From positions 76,426 through 85,124 of the forward strand of contig NZ_GL890851.1 in the NCBI RefSeq assembly GCF_000211815.1: 8,699 nt of DNA, read 5' to 3'. Of this stretch, positions 1-6,359 are shown piece by piece; the first letter of the stretch is position 1, and each line of letters opens with the position of its first letter. The notes under the pieces are model-generated. The model saw only the letters and a list, made by a program, of their open reading frames with translations, had not been told where the DNA came from and made no database searches. Position numbers and translations under genes: made by a program. This DNA comes from Moorena producens 3L. Lineage in GTDB: Bacteria > Cyanobacteriota > Cyanobacteriia > Cyanobacteriales > Coleofasciculaceae.

Positions 1-10
1 GGGGTTTGCC

Positions 11-154
11 TTAACCTCGTGTCATTTTGATGTGCTCCATAATTATCTGCTTCTTAGCCTCTGAATATAAGGAAGGCTGCTCCTGAGGCAGTTCCGTAGT
101 TTTCTGCAGGTGCTCCATGATTTTCTGTTTGCGTTGTTCTTCTGAAGTAGCCAT
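11..154 (-). CDS. Small hypothetical protein (47 aa) with an internal duplication
   Basis: This is a complete ORF from ATG (152-154) to TAA (11-13) that I do not recognise. The product is hydrophilic, rich in Lys, Gln and Glu, with no signal peptide or membrane segment. It contains two related blocks: KQKIMEHLQKTT at residues 9-20 and KKQIIMEHIKMT at residues 34-45, separated by a linker containing LPQEQPSLY. The repeated core is K-Q-x-I-M-E-H-[L/I], which gives real amino-acid structure and argues against a chance ORF. I see no good Shine-Dalgarno sequence upstream of the ATG; the region there is AT-rich. The ORF ends only 10 bases from the window edge, so its downstream neighbour is unknown. 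It could be a small regulatory or adaptor protein, but no function can be assigned from sequence alone. It could also be a fragment of a longer repeat protein. Confidence 0.5.
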   Translation of the reverse strand: MATSEEQRKQKIMEHLQKTTELPQEQPSLYSEAKKQIIMEHIKMTRG

Positions 155-184
155 AGTTAATATGTTGAGAAATATTGTCTTACA

Positions 185-352
185 TTAATTTATGTTAAAA
201 TTTATCGGATCAAATGGCAAGCTCAAATCCCCATCTTCCCCTAAGGCTTGAAGCTGCTGGAGTTTTTGGGGTGCTAAACCCAGCATCTGTTGAGCTTTGT
301 TGATCTTTGATATAATGTATAGTTTTAAATCCCATACCGAAGTTCTTCTCAA
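185..352 (-). pseudogene. Possible coding remnant, 55 open codons
   Basis: An open minus-strand frame runs from a TTG (350-352) to a TAA (185-187). An internal ATG at 284-286 would give only 33 residues. The C-terminal part, with KINKAQQMLGLAPQ and then LPFDPINFNIN, reads like protein rather than random translation. A second minus-strand frame is open from 464 to 213 (84 codons, with LIEKNFGMGFKTIHYI) and overlaps it, which would fit a decayed gene with a frameshift near 300-350. However, part of that second frame (LRERNRN) is the translation of a GCGTTCGCGAAGCG repeat, there is no good start or ribosome binding site, and I recognise no family. Treat it as a weak candidate; non-coding spacer is equally possible. 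Confidence 0.2.
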
Positions 353-371
353 TCAGCTGGTGGTTGCGATT

Positions 372-385
372 GCGTTCGCGAAGCG
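372..385. repeat. GCGTTCGCGAAGCG palindromic repeat core
   Basis: The sequence GCGTTCGCGAAGCG contains the perfect 8-bp palindrome TTCGCGAA (375-382) and lies in an otherwise AT-rich spacer. Its GC content contrasts with its surroundings. From general knowledge, short TTCGCGAA-cored repeats are scattered between genes in large cyanobacterial genomes. Only one copy of this form lies here, so its repeat nature is inferred. Confidence 0.4.
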
Positions 386-490
386 GTTCTTTTGGAACAT
401 TGAATTGTCCACAATCCCTGTCAAAAAATTTTTTTCTCAGCTTGATAGAGAGGATGCTTAGCAGTTATCAGCACGTTGTAACTTCCCCAA

Positions 491-522
491 TTGATAACTG
501 CTATAGAGAGTAATTATATAAT
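491..522 (+). promoter_or_regulatory. Candidate promoter for the Uma2 gene
   Basis: A consensus -10 box TATAAT lies at 517-522 and a -35-like TTGATA at 491-496. The spacer is 20 bases, longer than the optimum 17, so the -35 assignment is weak; the -10 box is convincing in sequence. Transcription would start around 529-531, about 30 bases before the ATG at 561, leaving room for a short leader that contains the ribosome binding site. Confidence 0.4.
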
Positions 523-547
523 AAAAAAATGACCTATTATTAGCTTC

Positions 548-552
548 GGAGA
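548..552 (+). promoter_or_regulatory. Ribosome binding site of the Uma2 gene
   Basis: GGAGA ends 8 bases before the ATG at 561, an ideal Shine-Dalgarno position. It supports that ATG as the true start. Confidence 0.75.
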
Positions 553-560
553 CCAAACTA

Positions 561-1187
561 ATGGTAGTGACGAAACCGAGAGCAGATCGGGTGGTTTTAC
601 ATAACATTTCCTGGGAACAGTTTGAAAATCTGCTGCTGGATTTAGGTGACCATCGCTCTGCTCGTTTAGCCTATGATTATGGTACCATTGAGATTATGAC
701 TCCCTTACCTGAACATGAATATTATAAAGAGGTGATTGGTGACTTAGTTAAAGACCTGGCAGATGAACTAGATTTGGACTACGAAAGTTTAGGGTCAACA
801 ACCTGGCGGCGAGAGAGTAGCTTAGCTGGGCTAGAAGCAGATAATTGTTTTTATATCCAAAATGAAGCGGCGATTCGAGGCAGGTTGGACTTAGATATCA
901 ACCAAGATCCCCCCCCAGATCTCGCTCTAGAAATTGATATAACTAGTAAATCACTGCCTCGTTTGCCAATCTATTCTCGCTTAGGAGTCCCAGAAATCTG
1001 GTGCTATGATTCTGGCAAACTAACAATTTACTTACTGCAAGAGGGTGAGTATGTAGAACAAGCAAAGAGTAGGGTTTTTCCTGAGTTGCCGATTCAAGAG
1101 CTTCCTAGTTTAATTGAGCGCCATCGGGCTGATGGTAGGCGGGCAATTCGGCGAACAGTGCGAGATTGGGCAAGGAACTATTTTTAA
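561..1187 (+). CDS. Uma2 family endonuclease (DUF820, PD-(D/E)XK fold)
   Basis: A complete 208-residue protein with the full Uma2 domain (PF05685) across roughly residues 15-190. The diagnostic core is PDLALEIDITSK: Pro-Asp at 119-120, Glu124 and Lys130 form the PD-(D/E)XK-type metal site, followed by YSRLGVPEIWCYD (138-150), the family's strongly conserved GVPExW block. The earlier GLEADNCFYI (90-99) is the block before the active site. No signal peptide or membrane segment is present, so it should be cytoplasmic. The family is predicted to be nucleases and is greatly expanded in cyanobacteria; most members have no proven substrate. No methyltransferase, antitoxin or transposase lies beside it, so restriction or toxin roles are not supported here. 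All key residues are present and the frame is intact, including across a run of eight C (909-916). Family assignment is firm, cellular role unknown. Confidence 0.93.
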   Translation: MVVTKPRADRVVLHNISWEQFENLLLDLGDHRSARLAYDYGTIEIMTPLPEHEYYKEVIGDLVKDLADELDLDYESLGSTTWRRESSLAGLEADNCFYIQNEAAIRGRLDLDINQDPPPDLALEIDITSKSLPRLPIYSRLGVPEIWCYDSGKLTIYLLQEGEYVEQAKSRVFPELPIQELPSLIERHRADGRRAIRRTVRDWARNYF

Positions 1188-1287
1188 AACATTCGAGATT
1201 TTTGGATAATATTTAAGTCATATTAATGTCAAGTAATAAAGAATTATAGCGTTAATCATACTTATAAGATAAAGTCAAGTTTATTCC

Positions 1288-1315
1288 CCCTACTCCCTAC
1301 TCCCTACTCCCTACT
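1288..1315. repeat. Heptamer tandem array, four CCCTACT units
   Basis: Four perfect copies of CCCTACT follow one another between the Uma2 gene and murD, preceded by extra C residues and ending in a degenerate CTCTA. The same heptamer recurs at 7217-7251 in this orientation and, as AGGGAGT/AGGGAAT, inverted at 6836-6898. Arrays of this kind match the short tandemly repeated repetitive (STRR) sequences known from filamentous cyanobacteria. Unit number is probably variable between strains. Confidence 0.85.
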
Positions 1316-1349
1316 CTCTAAAATCCCAAGGGCGTAAGTAACTTACCCA

Positions 1350-1382
1350 AGTTAAAACCCCTATAACTGGTATAGTTAAAAC
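1350..1382 (+). promoter_or_regulatory. Direct repeat and -10-like boxes upstream of murD
   Basis: The 9-base sequence AGTTAAAAC occurs at 1350-1358 and again at 1374-1382, 24 bases apart, with TATAAC (1362-1367) and TATAGT (1371-1376) around and between them. The element ends about 32 bases before the murD ATG, a plausible place for a promoter and a binding site for a dimeric regulator. No good -35 box accompanies either -10-like sequence, and the murD start has only a weak ribosome binding sequence, so this is suggestive only. Confidence 0.3.
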
Positions 1383-1414
1383 GGCAAACCATCAGATGCA
1401 CTACCAATCAAAGT

Positions 1415-2827
1415 ATGCCTAAGGCTGATGTTATTGGATTAGGACGGTCAGGTCTTGCAGCCGCAAGACTCCTAAGAAAAGAAGGTTGGGATGTCACTCT
1501 CAGCGATGCCGCTAGCCCTGAACGCATCGCTGCACGTTATACCCCAGAAGACTGGCAACACCAACAACAACAGCTTGCCAGAGACGGAATTAACCTTAAA
1601 CTGGGTTATTCCCTAACCCTAGACTCTTCAGACTTACCCCAGCTAATTGTAGTTAGTCCTGGTGTTCCCTGGGATATACCAGTGTTAGTTGCGGCCAGGA
1701 CCCAAGGCATTGAAACCATAGGGGAAATTGAACTAGCTTGGCGTTATCTCCAATCCTGTCCATGGGTAGCTGTTACTGGTACTAACGGCAAAACTACTAC
1801 TACCTCCCTGATTGCTGCTATTTTTCAAGAAGCTGGTTTCCATGCCCCCGCCTGCGGTAACATTGGTTATGCGGCTTGCGAACTACTGCTAGCACCAGAA
1901 ATCAATGGCAAAGCCCAGGAAACATCCCCAATCGATTGGGTAATTGGGGAAATCAGTAGTTACCAAATCGAATCTTCCAAAGACCTTGCCCCTCGTATTG
2001 GTGTCTTGACAACCTTGACCCCTGACCACCTCAGCCGCCACAAAACCCTGGAAAACTATTATGACATCAAGGCATCTTTACTGCGTCGCTCCCAGTTACA
2101 AGTTATCAATGGGGATGACCCTTACCTGGGGAATTTGGGAGTAAACTATTGGCCCGATGCCTATTGGATCAGTATCACAGGTGGTCAGGGGGACAGGAAT
2201 TTTCAACCTTGGGCCTACATCCAAGATGACTGGGTGATAGCAGACTCAGAACCGATCTTGCCAGTGAAATCCTTACAGATGGTCGGAGATCACAATCGAC
2301 AAAATTTATTAATGGCAGTGGCAACAGCACGATTGGCAGGAATTGAGAAAAATGCGATCGCATCCGCCATTGCCAAGTTTCCTGGTGTGCCCCATCGCCT
2401 AGAAAAGGTGATTACCTGGCAGGGGATAGACTTCATCAATGATAGTAAAGCCACCAACTATGATGCGGCTCAAGTCGGTTTAGCCTCAGTAGCTGCACCG
2501 ACTATTCTAATTGCTGGTGGTGAAGCCAAAGCTGGTGATGATACCAGTTGGATTGAGACCATTAAACTCAAAGCAGCGGTTGTCTTACTAATTGGTGAAG
2601 CTGCACCTGCTTTTGCAACACGCCTTAAGGAAGCTGGCTACTCCAGTTACGAAATTGTGGAAACTATGGCGAAGGCAGTACCAAGAGCAGCAGAACTAGC
2701 TCAACAGTATAATGCGGGTGTTGTCCTGCTCTCTCCCGCCTGTGCTAGCTTTGACCAATACCAAAGCTTTGAACATCGGGGGGATGATTTCCGCAGGTTG
2801 TGTCAGCAGCAGTTCAGTACTATTTAG
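1415..2827 (+). CDS. murD: UDP-N-acetylmuramoyl-L-alanine--D-glutamate ligase
   Basis: MurD joins D-glutamate to UDP-MurNAc-L-Ala with ATP, the second amino-acid addition of cytoplasmic peptidoglycan precursor synthesis. The 470-residue protein is full length. It shows the N-terminal nucleotide-fold GLGRSGLAAARLL (8-20), the ATP P-loop TGTNGKTTTT (121-130), GNIGY (148-152), EISSYQ (179-184), TPDHLSRH (202-209), and Lys219 in YDIKASLL, the likely carbamylated lysine. The Mur-ligase GDHNRQN (291-297) precedes the C-terminal domain, which carries FPGVPHRLE (322-330), NDSKATNYDA (342-351) and the MurD-specific LSPACASFDQYQSFEHRGDDF region (439-459). I see no missing catalytic residue. The ATG at 1415 matches the usual N-terminus, which starts a few residues before the glycine-rich loop, although its Shine-Dalgarno sequence is poor. 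The patatin-related gene begins 41 bases downstream. Identification is essentially certain. Confidence 0.97.
   Translation: MPKADVIGLGRSGLAAARLLRKEGWDVTLSDAASPERIAARYTPEDWQHQQQQLARDGINLKLGYSLTLDSSDLPQLIVVSPGVPWDIPVLVAARTQGIETIGEIELAWRYLQSCPWVAVTGTNGKTTTTSLIAAIFQEAGFHAPACGNIGYAACELLLAPEINGKAQETSPIDWVIGEISSYQIESSKDLAPRIGVLTTLTPDHLSRHKTLENYYDIKASLLRRSQLQVINGDDPYLGNLGVNYWPDAYWISITGGQGDRNFQPWAYIQDDWVIADSEPILPVKSLQMVGDHNRQNLLMAVATARLAGIEKNAIASAIAKFPGVPHRLEKVITWQGIDFINDSKATNYDAAQVGLASVAAPTILIAGGEAKAGDDTSWIETIKLKAAVVLLIGEAAPAFATRLKEAGYSSYEIVETMAKAVPRAAELAQQYNAGVVLLSPACASFDQYQSFEHRGDDFRRLCQQQFSTI
2354..2361. repeat. HIP1 octamer GCGATCGC
   Basis: This highly iterated palindrome is overrepresented in many cyanobacterial genomes. 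This copy lies inside murD; further copies follow at 4091, 5852 and 6070. Together they support a cyanobacterial source. Confidence 0.9.
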
Positions 2828-2855
2828 CTAGTAACTCACGGTAACGTCCCTAATT

Positions 2856-2861
2856 GGAGAG
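2856..2861 (+). promoter_or_regulatory. Ribosome binding site that decides the patatin start
   Basis: GGAGAG sits 7 bases before the ATG at 2869. An in-frame TTG at 2854 would place this sequence inside the coding region as codons 1-3, and a nearby ATG at 2864 is out of frame. The ATG at 2869 is therefore the best start. Confidence 0.8.
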
Positions 2862-2868
2862 CCATGTT

Positions 2869-5800
2869 ATGTCTAGCCAAAACTTTCGCAAGCCAGAATT
2901 TAGCAGAGAACTGCGCTTAGGACTAGTGGTTTATGGTGGAGTCTCTCTAGCCATTTATATGAACGGTGTTTGCCGAGAATTTTATAATGCTGTTCGCGGT
3001 CGAGGTATCTATAAACTTGTTAAAGCTCTCACCGATTCTGATATTGTTGTTGATATTCTCTCAGGCACGTCAGCGGGAGGGATTAATGGGGTTCTGCTTA
3101 GCTACGCTTTGACCAATAGTAGTCAGGATGAAGTAATCGATTTTGAAAACTTTGCCCAAATTTGGCGGGAAAATGGCAACATCCGCAAGCTCATGCATCA
3201 ACCTAGCCTTAGTCAAGGTAAAAATGATGGGGAATCTATTTTAGATGGCAAGGGCTACTATCAAGATGCCCTAGCTAAAGCCTTTGAACAAGGGCAGATT
3301 AATAAAAAGAAAGCACCCTCAGACGAGTGGGTATCTTCGTTTAATGAATTAGATTTATTTGTGACAGGAACTGATGTTATAGGACGGGTTGATACCGTTT
3401 TTGATGATACCGGACGGGTGATTGATCTTAAAGACCACCGCACTATCTTTCATCTCAAGCACCGTCAAGGTCGCAAAGAGCCCTTTAATCCCAATTTAAA
3501 CCCAAACCATTCCACTGTCAAAGACACCTATCAAGCTCTGGCAAAACTGTGTCGCATTACATCGTGTTTTCCAGTTGCCTTCCCTGTAGTTACCGTTGAG
3601 TTAGATAATCCTAGCAATCAGGTCGATGCCAAGTTAGTAGAATGGGGAATCCTTAACAATCGCAAGTTACCGGAAACCCCTCCAACCGGTGGGTATCAAT
3701 TGCACTTTGTGGATGGAGGGGTGCTAGATAATCGGCCTTTCAGTTATACCATCAAAGAAATGTATTATCGTGCCGACTATTATCCAGTTGAGCGCAAGTT
3801 ATTTTATATCGATCCCAGTCCAGATAATTTTGCTGGCAGCCAAAAGTTTAATCAGATGCCAAAGCCTGATGTCTGGGAGGTGATCCAGGAGTCGTTGTTA
3901 GGAATACCGACCTATGAAAGTATTAGTAATGATTTGGGGTTAATCAAAGACCGTAACCAGAAAATCCAGCGCTACCAGTCTCTACTAGCAGATGCGGAAT
4001 CCCCCTTATTTGCTAAGGCTGACAACTCCCAACAGACAACGCTCCCAGTTGAGACGGGAATTTATTGGCGTAGTCGTCTGATTAGCTTACGCGATCGCAC
4101 ATTACCTCTAGTCTTGAGAATGTCTCAAGTCAGTAGCACCAAATCTTACCAAGAAACCTTAAACAAGCAAGTCCTTTTAGATCAAATAGCTAAGCTACTG
4201 ACGCAACACATTACTGAACCGGAAAAACGGGAAAATCACGACATTATTCTCCAAGACCCTAGTCAACAGATTAGCAATCTCGATATCGAATATGCCTTAA
4301 GGAAGCACTTCTATATCGTTAAAAAAGTTTGTCAGTTGATGAATCAGGATCCATCATTATCAGAGTATAAAACGCTCCAATCCCTAGCCTTAAGGCTAGG
4401 TCGTCACATTAAACTCCTAGAAGTCCTTAAGATGGCATTAACTAAGCTGTTGAATCATCCCCAGGTTAGTCAATCCTTCTATGACCTGATATCATCCTTT
4501 CAAACGAATCAAAGTTCAGAGTCTACGGATAATCTGCGTAGTCAGATTTACAACCGTCTACTCCGGTTATACCGTTTCTTGCTCGATGCTAAGGGGCTAG
4601 CAGAATTTGTACCACAAAACCATCAGCAATCTTATTTAGAAAAAGTCCCAGCCTATTTATTGCAAAAATTACCAGAAGCAGCAGAACAATTAGCTGCTAA
4701 ATCTGAAACCCAGACAGTTGGAAAAACCACCATGGACTGGTTGCCCCAGCCACTAATTTCCAGCATTTTTGAACAATTTCAGCAAAAAGTTAATCAACTA
4801 GAGCAAGAACCAAATCAACTTCAAAAAATCTGGCTTGCTGAAAAATATAAAGATAACGATAATGAAAATAATGGAAAACAATACTCCTCCGTTTTGTGCA
4901 AGATAGAGGAAGCATCAGAAAAATTCATTGAACTAAGTGGGCTAAATCAGTCTGAAGAAATATTGACTCGTTTTAAACGATTTCGAGAACTCGATCAAGT
5001 TCTGTATCCCTTTGAGTATCTATCTGAAATTGAGGAAAAAGACCTGATCGAGACGATTCGGATTAGTCCAGATGATGCTCAGCTAGGTTTTGGTAAAGGG
5101 CAAAAATTAGATAGTAAACTCGCGGGAAATACCTTAAATGCTTTTGGCGGTTTCTTTAAAAAGTCTTGGCGTTCCAATGATATTATGTGGGGGCGCTTAG
5201 ACGGATTAAACCGGATAGTGGAAGCTTTACTTACTCCTGAAGGTATTGCTAAGTTTCCTAATTTTTTGAAACGACAAGCTCAAGAATATAACATTCCTGA
5301 AGCGGGAGAAGAATTTGATCAGTTTAAAGAACAGTACTTAGATTTTTTAATTCAAGAGTCTTTCCCTAACGCTACGGCTGATCACCAGGATAAAATTAAA
5401 GATCATCTACGTAAGCTGGCAACTCCTAATCCAGATCTTTCTGAAGCTGATATTAAAACAATACTGGATGATTTAGTCTTGGAAGGACATCGTGATATTC
5501 TCAGCACTGACCTACAGAATGTGATTGAAGATGAAATTTCTGAACAACTAGAGTGGAGTAACCAGCGAGTTCAACCTGCTGCTCCTAACGATAGTCTAAC
5601 CACAAGTCAAACCACAATACCCCAGTATAGTCTAGTTGAGGGTAGTTTTAGTGAAACCATTAGTCTACTAGCAGCTCAGGAATTAGCTAGGAAAAGCATT
5701 GACTCCTTACCCCAGGGTAAAGAAAAGTTCTTTCTCAACCATTACCAGGTGGGTTCAGAGACATTCTCAAATGATATTCCCAGTACTATCCTCACAAATC

Positions 5801-6156
5801 TCGCTACCCGAGCTGCCCTGATTCTGCGAGATATGCTGATCACTGTATTAGGCGATCGCACTCCAGGCTTCGGTAGTAGTTTGATCTATCAAGTCTTGAA
5901 TAAATCCTTAGAACTATTTTATTGGTGGCAACAGATTAGCCAATCATCAGGGATTAAAAAGGGTGATGGTAGTCGCCAGAAGTTGATTTCCCTGGTAGTG
6001 CAAGTAGCCTTGTTGCTGATTGCTATCCTGTCTGTGGTTATTATAATATATCGGTCATGGGTATGGTTTGCGATCGCATTTCTTACTGGGGTGTTGTCTT
6101 GGCTTTTAGGGAATCCTTGGAAAGCTATAGAAGAGCGATTAATTATCAAGGATTAA
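2869..6156 (+). CDS. Patatin-related phospholipase-like protein (DUF3376 type), C-terminal membrane anchor
   Basis: A 1095-residue protein. The patatin-like hydrolase domain fills about residues 14-310: oxyanion-hole glycines in VVYGGVSLAIYMNG (20-33), nucleophile Ser68 in the elbow SGTSAGG (65-71), and catalytic Asp282 in FVDGGVLDN (280-288), giving a Ser-Asp dyad. The GGVS form is normal for the patatin-related TIGR03607 group. A long, mostly helical, Gln-rich region follows; the WRSNDIMWGRLDG block near 767-779 is the hallmark of DUF3376. Two hydrophobic helices (about 1039-1061 and 1064-1080) precede a charged tail, so the enzyme is probably attached to a membrane with the catalytic domain in the cytoplasm; there is no signal peptide. 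Expected activity is acyl-ester hydrolysis of phospho- or galactolipids; the substrate is not known. It follows murD by 41 bases and may share its transcript. The stop codon lies in a 14-bp tandem duplication. Confidence 0.9.
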   Translation: MSSQNFRKPEFSRELRLGLVVYGGVSLAIYMNGVCREFYNAVRGRGIYKLVKALTDSDIVVDILSGTSAGGINGVLLSYALTNSSQDEVIDFENFAQIWRENGNIRKLMHQPSLSQGKNDGESILDGKGYYQDALAKAFEQGQINKKKAPSDEWVSSFNELDLFVTGTDVIGRVDTVFDDTGRVIDLKDHRTIFHLKHRQGRKEPFNPNLNPNHSTVKDTYQALAKLCRITSCFPVAFPVVTVELDNPSNQVDAKLVEWGILNNRKLPETPPTGGYQLHFVDGGVLDNRPFSYTIKEMYYRADYYPVERKLFYIDPSPDNFAGSQKFNQMPKPDVWEVIQESLLGIPTYESISNDLGLIKDRNQKIQRYQSLLADAESPLFAKADNSQQTTLPVETGIYWRSRLISLRDRTLPLVLRMSQVSSTKSYQETLNKQVLLDQIAKLLTQHITEPEKRENHDIILQDPSQQISNLDIEYALRKHFYIVKKVCQLMNQDPSLSEYKTLQSLALRLGRHIKLLEVLKMALTKLLNHPQVSQSFYDLISSFQTNQSSESTDNLRSQIYNRLLRLYRFLLDAKGLAEFVPQNHQQSYLEKVPAYLLQKLPEAAEQLAAKSETQTVGKTTMDWLPQPLISSIFEQFQQKVNQLEQEPNQLQKIWLAEKYKDNDNENNGKQYSSVLCKIEEASEKFIELSGLNQSEEILTRFKRFRELDQVLYPFEYLSEIEEKDLIETIRISPDDAQLGFGKGQKLDSKLAGNTLNAFGGFFKKSWRSNDIMWGRLDGLNRIVEALLTPEGIAKFPNFLKRQAQEYNIPEAGEEFDQFKEQYLDFLIQESFPNATADHQDKIKDHLRKLATPNPDLSEADIKTILDDLVLEGHRDILSTDLQNVIEDEISEQLEWSNQRVQPAAPNDSLTTSQTTIPQYSLVEGSFSETISLLAAQELARKSIDSLPQGKEKFFLNHYQVGSETFSNDIPSTILTNLATRAALILRDMLITVLGDRTPGFGSSLIYQVLNKSLELFYWWQQISQSSGIKKGDGSRQKLISLVVQVALLLIAILSVVIIIYRSWVWFAIAFLTGVLSWLLGNPWKAIEERLIIKD
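4091..4098. repeat. HIP1 octamer GCGATCGC
   Basis: Perfect copy inside the patatin-related gene, in the helical middle region. Confidence 0.9.
5852..5859. repeat. HIP1 octamer GCGATCGC
   Basis: Perfect copy near the 3' end of the patatin-related gene. Confidence 0.9.
6070..6077. repeat. HIP1 octamer GCGATCGC
   Basis: Perfect copy within the codons of the second C-terminal membrane helix of the patatin-related protein, 218 bases from the previous copy. Confidence 0.9.
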
Positions 6157-6164
6157 TTATCAAG
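6137..6164. repeat. 14-bp perfect tandem duplication at the patatin stop codon
   Basis: GATTAATTATCAAG occurs at 6137-6150 and immediately again at 6151-6164. The unit is not a multiple of three, so the second copy is read in another frame and supplies the TAA (6154-6156). With a single copy the frame would stay open to a TAG at 6217-6219 if renumbered on the present sequence, adding about 18 residues encoded by the following palindrome. Confidence 0.9.
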
Positions 6165-6173
6165 TATGTGTGC

Positions 6174-6212
6174 GTTGACGTAGCGATTCTCCTTTCGAGA
6201 CACTACGTCAAC
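6174..6212. repeat. Palindromic element, possible terminator stem-loop
   Basis: Ten-base arms GTTGACGTAG (6174-6183) and CTACGTCAAC (6203-6212) are exact reverse complements; inside them TCTC (6188-6191) and GAGA (6197-6200) form a second stem around CTTTC. The inner part resembles a common cyanobacterial intergenic repeat of the form GTAGCGATTCTCC...GGAGACGCTAC with a few bases lost. It lies 17 bases after the patatin stop and could end transcription, but no T run follows, so a typical intrinsic terminator is not shown. Confidence 0.65.
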
Positions 6213-6225
6213 CCATAGCTGTTTG

Positions 6226-6290
6226 CCCCATCTCCCGCTAACCCTTTCGGGCAAAGCCCGACGCTGCGCGAACGGGTATAACGGGAGGGG
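6226..6290. repeat. Nested GC-rich palindrome
   Basis: The outer arms CTCCCG (6232-6237) and CGGGAG (6282-6287) extend with CCCC (6226-6229) against the G run ending at 6290. ACCC (6241-6244) pairs with GGGT (6274-6277), and TCGGGC-AAA-GCCCGA (6247-6261) is an inner hairpin. The GC-rich element stands out from its neighbours and is likely a mobile or iterated intergenic repeat. It lies between genes pointing towards each other (patatin + and ArsR -), where a bidirectional transcription stop would make sense, but it lacks T runs. Confidence 0.6.
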
Positions 6291-6331
6291 AATTGGAGTT
6301 GAATGATGGGCAATAGTTCGGGAGTAATCAC

Positions 6332-6352
6332 AATTACCAATTACCAATTACC
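6332..6352. repeat. Three AATTACC tandem units
   Basis: AATTACC is repeated three times without a break just before the 3' end of the ArsR pseudogene. A related sequence in inverted orientation lies at 7095-7113. Probably an iterated intergenic repeat of no coding value. Confidence 0.8.
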
Positions 6353-6359
6353 AAGGTCA

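Noticed and set aside
1288..1315. CRISPR array
   Set aside because: The repeats are 7 bases and contiguous, with no spacers; the same applies to the arrays at 6836-6898 and 7161-7251.
1334..1346. NtcA-like site GTA...TAC upstream of murD
   Set aside because: The spacing is GTA-N7-TAC instead of the required N8, so it does not meet the consensus.
2175..2363. Minus-strand ORF inside murD
   Set aside because: It is an antisense shadow of the conserved murD frame.
2854..2868. TTG start for the patatin gene
   Set aside because: It would bury the Shine-Dalgarno sequence GGAGAG in codons 1-3, while the ATG at 2869 is correctly placed behind it.
3261..3443. Minus-strand ORF inside the patatin gene
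   Set aside because: Antisense shadow of the patatin-domain codons; no start signal.
5919..6149. Minus-strand 76-codon ORF
   Set aside because: Antisense to the membrane-helix codons of the patatin-related protein.
6153..6347. Minus-strand 64-codon ORF
   Set aside because: It lies entirely on the two palindromes and repeat text, has no ribosome binding site and no protein-like composition.
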